A DNA stretch of 64,000 bases from NCBI RefSeq assembly GCF_040712315.1, contig NC_134013.1, positions 30,353,001-30,417,000 of the forward strand, written 5' to 3'. The DNA is from Castanea sativa (lineage: Eukaryota; Streptophyta; Magnoliopsida; Fagales; Fagaceae). This document shows, one piece after another, positions 55,945-64,000 of this stretch (its first letter is position 1; the number at the start of each line of letters is the position of its first letter). Below the pieces are notes generated by a model, which did no database searches, was not told where the DNA came from, and saw nothing but the letters and a program-made list of their open reading frames with translations. Both the position numbers and the translations under genes were made by a program.

Positions 55945-58900
55945 TTAACCAACCACATTACTGCTAAAGAGCTTAAATTTGCTGGCATCAAGAATCAATT
56001 GCCTTATTGAAGAGAACGAGCCCATGAGTCCTGCACCTGTGAAGACAACAATAATAGACATATTGATCCAATAGGTGAAAGATGATTTTGGAGGCTTGAA
56101 AGTCATGTTGTAGAGTAGCATTGGGAGGACGAAATCCAGAGGGATGAAGCCAATTGCTCCTACAACAGCATTAATATCTCCAAAGAAAGGAAGCATTGCT
56201 GCAACAAATCCGCAGAATATCACATACAGCGTCCGAAGAATTATCCGAGGAATAAGGTTCCTTTTAGAAAACATCCCTTGTTTTACATCAGCTGATTTTT
56301 TTTCCATGATCTCATAAGCAACTTGAGAATAAACCTGTGATATATCAGAGAAAGTTAACAAATGCATCCTGAAATTTAGCTTAAACGAAGGAATATACTG
56401 TGAATGGCCGTTCATTTATACAACCCCCCCCCCCCTCCCAAAACATACATAAAAATAAAAAAGACAAAATCTCCCTCTTCTTGTTCAGTAATGCTAATGA
56501 CACAACATTGTTTAAAACTATTGATATGACTTATTGTGATTGGTGCAACATAACTTTCACCTAGACTCATCATTAACACCACTTTTAATATACAAATCAC
56601 AATAGGTCAAATCAGCAGTGTCTCTAGACTTATTTTTTCTTATTCTCTCTTGTAGAATTGATGTGCCAATGCATACATTGGGATGCGATATCTAGAAGAA
56701 TTGATTGCCATTTGGAAGCTTACCAGGCCAATGGCAAAGAGCTGCAGGAGAACAAAGATCACAGCAAGGCCAATAACCCATGTTGGAGCCAAAGAAGGAC
56801 CTTTATCCGGTAATAAGCTATTGAGAATATTTGAATTAGCTTTGTTTCCAAACACCCAATATCCAGACACTGCAGCCGAGTAGAAGGTAACAAAAATTAC
56901 TGCATAACACATCTGAAGCCCTTTTACCATCTTCCCAGTGGCAGGTGGAGCAAGAGTTGCCTGTATTGATGGCAGGGCAAAATTTAAAATCAAGAACCAT
57001 GATAAACCATTGCTTGACCGTAATTCCTTAACGTTTGATATAATCTGAACAACCTATATTACTAATCAGGCAGCAAGTGTCATTGTGCAGTTCAGTAAAA
57101 TTGGACAGATCAAGAGGCCTAGTTGACAGTTGTTCCTATCCACTTATTCATCTGAGGTGCCACATAGCCTATGGAAAAAGAAAGACTAATGGAAAGCTCA
57201 AAAAAGGAAAAAGAAAAGTATAGAGCTTTATTTATTCAGAAGCTTTACTTGTATTTCAGGTAGTATCCCATTTCCAAAAATGGAAGCAAATATAGATATA
57301 GAAGTAAAGGCACTGAAAACCTTTGTTGTCATTTTAGATTCTAAAGAGTAGTCCCTTGGAGGGGCATTTTTTGAGGTACCTGCAGGACAGATGGAACTTG
57401 TTTAATCACCAGAGCATATTAAGAGTAAATTATACAAATCATTCCAATTCTAGAAGAGAATTGTATCCCCAAGGAAAACAAGTTAATTATGTCATAAAAA
57501 TTACAGGTAAATACAATTATAATCTTCAAGGAGCTCTGGGCTATCTACAAGTGTTAGAACTTTCTTTCTTAAGTTTGCCTGGCCTAGTTTTGGGAAAATG
57601 ATGAATAAGCAGTCATGAAACCATGAGGGCTTTGATTTTGTTACCAGTGATTCTGCATTTAGGACACCGTCAGGACTTTAATCTTATTTCAGTAATTCTG
57701 CATTTAGGACAAGGTGCATAAACTGAGGAGACGAGGATAACATCTACAAAAATGTTCGGAAAAGGTTTTTTGTTAACTTGGGTGTGATGTTGGTGTGATC
57801 TCATAATCACATAAGACTGGAACCGCTAAAACAGCCCTTGGGATTAAATGCGTCATCCACCTTATTATCCACTTCATCTATTCATTTTGATAATGATTCT
57901 TGCATTTCAAGTACTACAAGAATGATAGACGCCTCAAAAGTAGGTGTACTTTTCTTTAAAATATGAAAATAAATATAGATGTGTAATACTATGAAAGCCT
58001 TAGAAGTTGGTAAATTGGCATTGCTCTAACTATAGAATAAAGGAGCCATCTTTAACAACTCTCAACAGCTAGGACAGTACAAGTGTTCAACTAGTAGCTA
58101 GTAGATAAGTACAGCAATGCATCGAGCTTGGACCCAAGTGGGCCTAGACCTGATACTCTAGCAACTAACATATATAATGCATGGTTAGTTTATATAAACG
58201 AAGCTTCATATACGGATCTATAATTTTCTGTACCTGCATGTATACAAGCACCAACGACAAGGAAAGTGTAGCCCAAGCTGAGAAGAAGTGAACCAAAATT
58301 GATGTGTCTGAGAGAATGAAAGGTAGGAAACTGAGAGAGAATTATCATTACAAGTGTCACCATTGCTATGAAGTGGTACAACTTCAAGGGCCCATTGGGG
58401 GAAAGATTCGAATACAGGATCTTTGACAACCAAAAGAAAAATAGGGCAAAAAATGCAAAGGGTCATTAAGGAATTAAATAAATAAAGAGAAACATGTTAA
58501 TCCAATTTTTTTTTTATAAAGGTGTCCATTTTGTAGACCATTTGATTCTTTTTGAGGGAAAAAATTTACAAATGACTGAAACAAGCAATCTATTTTGGTG
58601 TTATATCTTTATCCTTGAAAATTATATATGTAGATTGCATTCGTCTATCCCCCACCAACTGCAGTTAGCAGCACTACCACTTTTCACATTACAAATGAAA
58701 CTCATCTTCTTCTTTATAATGATTAATAACCATACCTCAAGGCATTGTCCTGCCAGCAAAATTGCTCCTATTCCAATTCCAGTGTTGATAGCCGTTTGGA
58801 TTAATATCACAAAATAAAACATCCATCCCGACCCTGTAAGAAAAACAAAGGCACAAAATAAGTGATTTTTTAAAAGATTTTCTATATAGATTTCTGATTA

Positions 58901-61351
58901 TATATATATATAGACACACACATGTTAAAAACACAGGCAGATGACACTTGAGTTACAAAGTTCTTAACGACATTTAAATTGCTATAAGTTATAATCTCTA
59001 AAATATTTATAAAAAAATAATTGAGAGAATTTCGACCTATAGCGTCCGCTCCTGATGAAAACTCTTTATTATCAGACCAAGACACCAATCAGTTTTTAGT
59101 GTAAGCGGAGATTGAACCTCAAATCTCTTATTTAACCATCAGAGACTTTACTAGTTGAGTTAACCAGAACCCACCTAAAATATTAATGGTACTATCAAAA
59201 TTTTATTACAAAAATCTTATCAATTGACATATGTGTGTGTGTGTGTGTGTGTTTCTCAAAAAAAAAATGACATGATAATGAATGTGATTAATATTACATC
59301 AACTACATAATAAATAGATTTCATAAACTTTTTTTGGTTAAAAATTAGACATCAATTTATAAGGTTTACATGGTAAAATTTATAAGACTAAAATCACCAT
59401 TCATATAACTCATATGATTCTTTTAATTTTAAAAAAGCCCACACTAAGCTAAGCAAATGAAGCACCAAGAGAACATTAAAAAATTTAATAAAAATGGTTA
59501 AATATAGTTAACACTCATGAGATTTAGGCTGATGTTAGTCAAGTCCAAGACAATTCAAAATTAACCAACTTGGTCCCTAAACATTTACCATTTTTCTACT
59601 CTTTTTCATAGTAATTACTGATTTGGGACCAAATTGTTCAATTTTAAAATATCTTAGTCTAATAATAAAAAAATATCATTAAGAGTATGCATAATAAAAT
59701 ATCTGAGACATAACTAATATTAGTCCAAACAATAAGTCATTAACTGTAATTTACCTTTTAACAAAAAATTATTCTCCTAAAAAGATAAACATCTATATAT
59801 AGCTGCTTTCAATTCTTTAATGATTCCAATCAAACAAAAGAAAACCTTTTATATTACAAACTTAGTGGCGCACTTATTTTGTAGGTAGAAGTAGTTTGAT
59901 TGGACTAATATCTGTATTAAGGAATCATGTCCACATTTAGGAATCTTCGCTAAGATTTTGATCTCTTCTCATTCTTTCAAATCAATAAAAAAAACTACGT
60001 TCATCACAAGTCATCAATTCACATAACTGTTCAAAATTCCCAAATCACAAACAATCCCAATGATAGCTCTAATTTGATGCTTTAAAAAAAATGTTTTCTT
60101 ATATGGTAACGCTGGTTATAATATAACTTTTTAAAAAAAATTAAAATTAAAAAAAAAGGAAATAAGAGAGGCACATATTTGTAACTTCTTGAAAAGGAAT
60201 CCATCCTAAGTGAGAGATTATATATAGCTTAAGGTGAACAAAAACGGTCGAGTGTTTGAACTTTAAACTCAAGATTTACGGCGCATCAAAACTAACTCAA
60301 CCCCAAAAAAAAAAAAAAAAATTACTTCTATTTCAAATGAATTCATTCTTAATCATTCTCATTAAATATTGGAGTATAAATATAAAAGCATGTATAATGT
60401 CATATATATTACTTATACAATACTTTTTATAACAAATTTTGCCACCGTTAAATTGGTAAATTATTGCTAATTATTATCTAAACCTCACTTTATTATCCAT
60501 TTACAGCTTGAACACCTCAACTATATTGAAAAATTATAGCTCTAGACTAAATATATATACGCTATTAAAGGTGCAATAATATTTTTTACTTTCGACGTGG
60601 ACTATAATTACACCAATGAAAGTTACATGACGTGAGATATATACAAACGCAACGTAAGTAGGCCGCAAAGTTGTTGCGTCGTGAACGCAACAAAGAGGAA
60701 ACAAACAAATACAAAATAAAAACAAAACAGAAATGGTGTGTGTTTCGATATTTACGGAAACAGAAGCAAGTGGATACCTAAGACGTCAGCGGCGAGTTCA
60801 CGGAATCTGATGTGGCGGCGACCAGCTTTCTCACAGTGTTCCAGCACCTTAGACATCAAGCAATAGGAATAGAAGGTGACGATGGCCATCGCCGTTAAAC
60901 AAAAGCAACCTAGGCCCCAACCTAATCCTCTGAACGCATATGGCAACGTTAGTATCGTGGGCCCCACTATCGCTGTCGTCAAATGAAACCCCGCATGCCA
61001 CCATTCCCCTATAAAATCATAAAAAAAATAATGTTGTGTTGAACAATTCAATGCAATTTGAATTCAGTCACACACAAAAGTCAAACATAACAATAACTAG
61101 TTTGGTGTGTGTCGGGGCTTTCTATGTAACCTGATAAAGTTTTTTTTTGCACTGCAATGAGAAATCTGGGTTCAATCCCGTATTGATAAAGCGGAAAAAA
61201 AAAAAGTAAGGTGTGTTTTGGTTCTTAAAAATAAAAAGACTAGAATTATTGGGGATGAGGTGGTACCTTTTGATTGGAGGACGAAGGCGGCACCGGCGTC
61301 CTGATCTCGAAGGTTTTGGGCAAATGGGTCCGTTCGAGGAGGCTGTGCCAT
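55945..61351 (-). CDS. GAT1: GABA transporter 1-like amino acid permease, seven exons, 452 aa
   Basis: Exons in coding order are 61351-61267, 61008-60778, 58833-58736, 58420-58234, 57379-57249, 56960-56724 and 56334-55945. All introns are GT-AG, phases agree, and the sum is 1359 nt with one terminal stop. The product belongs to the AAAP amino acid/auxin permease family. Signs include [20 protein letters not shown] early, [10 protein letters not shown] and [11 protein letters not shown] in the middle, GYWVFGN, and [20 protein letters not shown] near the C-terminus. About 11 hydrophobic segments are expected, and the length matches Arabidopsis GAT1 (about 451 aa). Such proteins are proton-coupled, high-affinity GABA importers of the plasma membrane. 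The start [12 protein letters not shown] is the first ATG and precedes a family-like soluble N-terminus. Substrate is inferred from similarity. Confidence 0.92.
58834..60777 (-). other. Intron 2 of the transporter gene (1.94 kb)
   Basis: The donor GTATCC follows the codons for ADVL, and the acceptor is TTCTTACAG before GGTCGGGATGG. It is the longest intron and is AT-rich. It carries a SINE copy in the same orientation as the gene and a (TG)n microsatellite at about 59231-59252. Confidence 0.85.
59022..59175 (-). mobile_element. tRNA-derived SINE in intron 2
   Basis: On the minus strand it starts near GGTGGGTTCTGGTTAACTCA, with box A-like TTAACTCAACTAGTAAAG and box B-like GAGGTTCAATCTCCGC, then a tail with TGATAATAAAGAG and AGGAGCGGACGCTATAGGTC. 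It matches the copy at 63111-63275 throughout, which fixes the unit at about 155 bp. The pol III boxes mark it as tRNA-derived. Confidence 0.8.
61105..61207 (+). mobile_element. SINE-like fragment in intron 1
   Basis: It carries a box B-like GGGTTCAATCCCG (about 61159) preceded by GAGAAATCT and followed within 40 bp by an A-run (61195-61205). It differs from the SINE at 59022 outside box B, so it is another family or a decayed copy. Confidence 0.35.
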
Positions 61352-61574
61352 TGATATGAGAGGAAAGATAAATTAAGGGGAGAGAATGGGGGTGTGTGCG
61401 TAGGATAAGGATTGATTGACTCAGCCGCGCATGTTAGTTATAGGCGGAGCGTGAGATGCGGAGAAAACACAGGTGGGGGGGAAGTGCTGTTTCTTGGTGG
61501 CGTCGAAACCTCAGCTAAGAAGTAAAGTGCGCCGGGGTGGAGTGAAAGTAATACCCTTGTTGTACCTTCGCCCT

Positions 61575-61605
61575 TGCCGACTATATATATATATATATAA
61601 AATAA
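61575..61605 (-). promoter_or_regulatory. Candidate TATA region of the transporter gene
   Basis: A (TA)n run ending in TTATTTTATATATATA on the coding strand lies about 230-250 bp upstream of the ATG at 61351. A (GA)n tract lies farther out at 61636-61650. Position and sequence fit a plant core promoter, but the TA repeat is also a simple microsatellite, so the call is tentative. Confidence 0.4.
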
Positions 61606-61699
61606 GTCCAGAAGTGAAGCTTTCTGTCCGTGTGAGAGAGAGAGAGAGCATCACATTCTCTTTTTTGCCTTTTGAGAAATGAGCTGCCCAATCCCATAG

Positions 61700-63110
61700 A
61701 GACATAAAGGCAGGTAGATTAGTCAACTGGACAATAAGTTCGCTCTCCGTAATTTACGAGATTATCCATTGATGTTGACTACATTCTAAAAACTAGGGAA
61801 AAGGTACTTTCCCGATTATGTTTGGGTTAATTCCTGATTCCAAACGGCAAAAAATAATAATAATAATTCATAATTCTCTCATTTATCTTTAAATAAACTA
61901 ATTTCTTCTTTATGTTTGGAAAATAAGTAAATACTTTCAGTCTATTGTTTTTTCATTTAAGTTAACGGGATCTTTTGAAAAAAAGTATAAATTCTACACT
62001 ACAAAATTTTTTTTTTGAGATTTGCATTATTTTTATGTATTGTATTTGTAATCATTATGATTGTTTGATTTAATTTAATTGAATTTTTTTTATACAAGAT
62101 AAAATTTATACTCTAACCTAATCTTAGAGACTTGAACTCATCCCTTACTCCCACACTCTATAAGCATTTATACTTGTGGGGTGACCGCAAATATTGAATA
62201 TGGGATATTTTCTCTTTTTTCAAATATAATGAGAAAATTAATTAATTTCAAAAATAAGGGAGAGATTTGTGAATTATTCCAAAAAATACATAGGAAAGTA
62301 CTTTTTTTTTTTGGGGAAACTTTTTATATAAAAAAATGATGATTATAGTATTTTATGCCCAAAAAAAAGGGACGATGTAGTATTTTCGTTAGGAAAAAAA
62401 TGGTTTAAGTAGTTGATAAGTTTAAAGTGGTGCTTAATTTTTTTTATTTTGATGAGGAAGTAATGACTGAATCATGCTTGACTTGTTTAAGCGTGGTTGC
62501 TAAAAGTGAGGTACACACGAGAATTAAGTGTGGTTTGCGTCTGATGATAAGATAAGTTTTTGTTCATGTCAAAACTGTTTAAGCTCTACTGCATTGGAGT
62601 TGAATAAGTTCTCAACGTCTCTTCAATTTTTTTTTTTTTTTTTTTTTAACGGTAACTCTCCGGAGTATATTTCTTTAGTGCTACGCACGACACAGGAGAA
62701 GAAGAAAAATAAATAAAATAAAATTATAGCACACTGTATCATCTTATATAGTTTTTTTTTCTAAAAAAATCTTATATAGTATTTAATAAAAATAAGTCTT
62801 ATATGTTGATTATGTTGGTAGCTCAATATATGTAATTCATAATCATATGTCATACTCATAGGTCGGGTCAATATAAATATATTAATCAATAACATTCTGA
62901 AAAAAAGTCAACAATACTACAGACAAAAATTCCCACATCTAATTTTACAATTTGTTGACTTCTAATTGGAAGTAATTAACAAAAAGTAATGGGTTTATAT
63001 GACACAAGTCAGCAATTTGTGAAATTGAATATATGATCGGTGCATGAACAATGCCATGGTTGGACATTGCCCCCCAAATTTTTTTTTTTTAAATATTATT
63101 ATCTATATGG
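61700..63110. other. AT-rich interval upstream of the transporter gene
   Basis: No gene, RNA or element end was recognised. Poly(T) lies at about 62626-62648. Distal regulatory sequence for the minus-strand transporter gene would fall here, but no specific site can be named. Confidence 0.5.
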
Positions 63111-63275
63111 ATAGTGGCTTCCAGTTAGCTCAACTAATAAAGTCTATGATTATTGTATAAGAGATCTAGAGTTTAATTCCCGTCTACACCAAAAATTGAC
63201 TAGTGTCTTAATCTGATAATAAAGAGCTATTGTCAGGAGTGGACGCCATAGGTTGAAATTTTCTCAAAAAAAAAT
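63111..63275 (+). mobile_element. tRNA-derived SINE, second copy
   Basis: It starts GTGGCTTCCAGTTAGCTCAA, with box A-like TTAGCTCAACTAATAAAG, box B-like GAGTTTAATTCCC (decayed from GGTTCAANTCCC), and the shared tail AGTGTCTTAATCTGATAATA with GGAGTGGACGCCATAGGTTG, ending in an A-run to 63274. It is the inverted counterpart of 59022-59175. Confidence 0.82.
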
Positions 63276-64000
63276 TTCCTCATTTAATTTTAAGACCATT
63301 GAAAAAAAAATTTAAGTCTAAAATTTAAAAAAGAAATATACAAGCACAAAATAATTAGTATAACAACAAAAATTATCAATAGTAAAACTAAAAAAAAAGT
63401 TTGAGTCGAATCAACCAATTTTACTTAAAACAAACAATCTAACCCTTTAAAAAATTTTAAACAACTAGCAACTAAGCGACTAAATAACAACAGAGTCGGA
63501 GACCGAAGTCACTGCACACAACCAACAACAAAACTGCCCCTCCTTATTCTAAATTATGGCTCCGTCCCTAGATTGGTGTGTTTCTAAAATTATTCAATTA
63601 AAATTATTTGTCTTTTAACACTTTAACTCACTACAAATATATTAAAAATGCTAAAATAATTTACTGTATATTTTAGTGAAACGTTAAAATTTTTAGTTTT
63701 GATATAAATCTAGTCTTGCACAGTGTATATATGCTTGTCAGACATCACACTATAACAAGTATAACAATAAAAGGCTAAGCCAAGGAGGGCCAGGGGGAAT
63801 TTCCCTCCTTTACAGTAGTCTTAAAAAGTAAAAAACAGTTCATTTTTAAATAAATAAATTTTAAAATATTAATTATTTATTAAAAAGTTTTAAGATGCTG
63901 ATTCCCCCTATGCATAGCTCAGAATTATAAAATGGTAGTGTGTTATTACAATATCCCATTACCAATCTAATAAACTTTACTTCTCGTTGTTTCATTTTTT
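63276..64000. other. Terminal AT-rich stretch, nothing recognised
   Basis: No coding region, RNA gene or repeat boundary was seen up to the end of the window. Confidence 0.5.

Noticed and set aside
56683..56883. 66-codon plus-strand frame over the transporter gene
   Set aside because: Antisense shadow of exon 6, whose minus-strand reading matches the permease family.
61105..61207. Possible true tRNA gene because of the box B-like GGTTCAATCCC
   Set aside because: No cloverleaf could be traced: the acceptor and anticodon stems are missing and an A-run follows. A decayed SINE explains it better.

Overview
This window looks like nuclear DNA of a flowering plant, probably a woody eudicot. It is AT-rich, has long poly(A)/poly(T) and (AT)n runs, a spliced gene with GT-AG introns, and many plant-type transposons. 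No bacterial, organellar or CRISPR feature was seen. The species cannot be fixed from the sequence alone. Only two host genes are convincing. One is a small single-exon gene of unknown function (32035-32511, minus). The other is a complete seven-exon GABA/amino-acid transporter gene of the GAT1 type (55945-61351, minus), whose exons sum to an open frame of 452 codons. Almost all other coding-like sequence belongs to decayed retrotransposons or DNA transposons.

Layout. 1-8431: LTR-retrotransposon debris with LTRs of about 1.95 kb starting near TGTTGACACC and ending CTCACA, interrupted by two blocks of a roughly 38-bp minisatellite. 8432-9789: a probable solo LTR on the minus strand. 10508-10852: a Stowaway-like MITE. 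11874-19285: a nest. A hAT remnant with a BED zinc finger lies beside a 5'-truncated LINE (13366-18804, 16-bp target duplication). The LINE was entered by a rearranged minus-strand Ty3/gypsy element (15917-18721, TSD AATTG). A 441-bp tandem duplication then copied across both element boundaries. 20042-30834: a long plus-strand LINE (ORF1, endonuclease, reverse transcriptase, zf-RVT, RNase H), interrupted by an unclassified insertion, a 2.86-kb solo LTR with TSD AAACT, a MITE and a 360-bp tandem duplication.

33403-34153: a 198-bp tandem duplication, then the RNase H tail of a minus-strand LINE. That tail is split by a 10.6-kb Tat-lineage Ty3/gypsy element (34154-44781, TSD ACCTT). The Tat element has LTRs, PBS, gag, protease, RT, two RNase H domains, integrase, hairpin-rich tandem repeats, an antisense spliced ORF and a PPT. 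44988-47488: another minus-strand LINE tail carrying two hAT-type insertions with clear 8-bp target duplications and a third, degenerate one. 47489-55944: AT-rich, gene-free DNA with degenerate 400-600 bp repeats, microsatellites and a SINE-like piece. 55945-61351: the transporter gene, with a SINE in intron 2 and a SINE-like piece in intron 1. 61352-64000: its promoter side and AT-rich DNA with a second SINE copy.

The retroelement genes show stops and frameshifts, so none is likely to be autonomous. The host genes show no sign of working together. The main value of the window is a readable order of nested insertions, supported by target-site duplications and by reading frames that close up once the inserts are removed.
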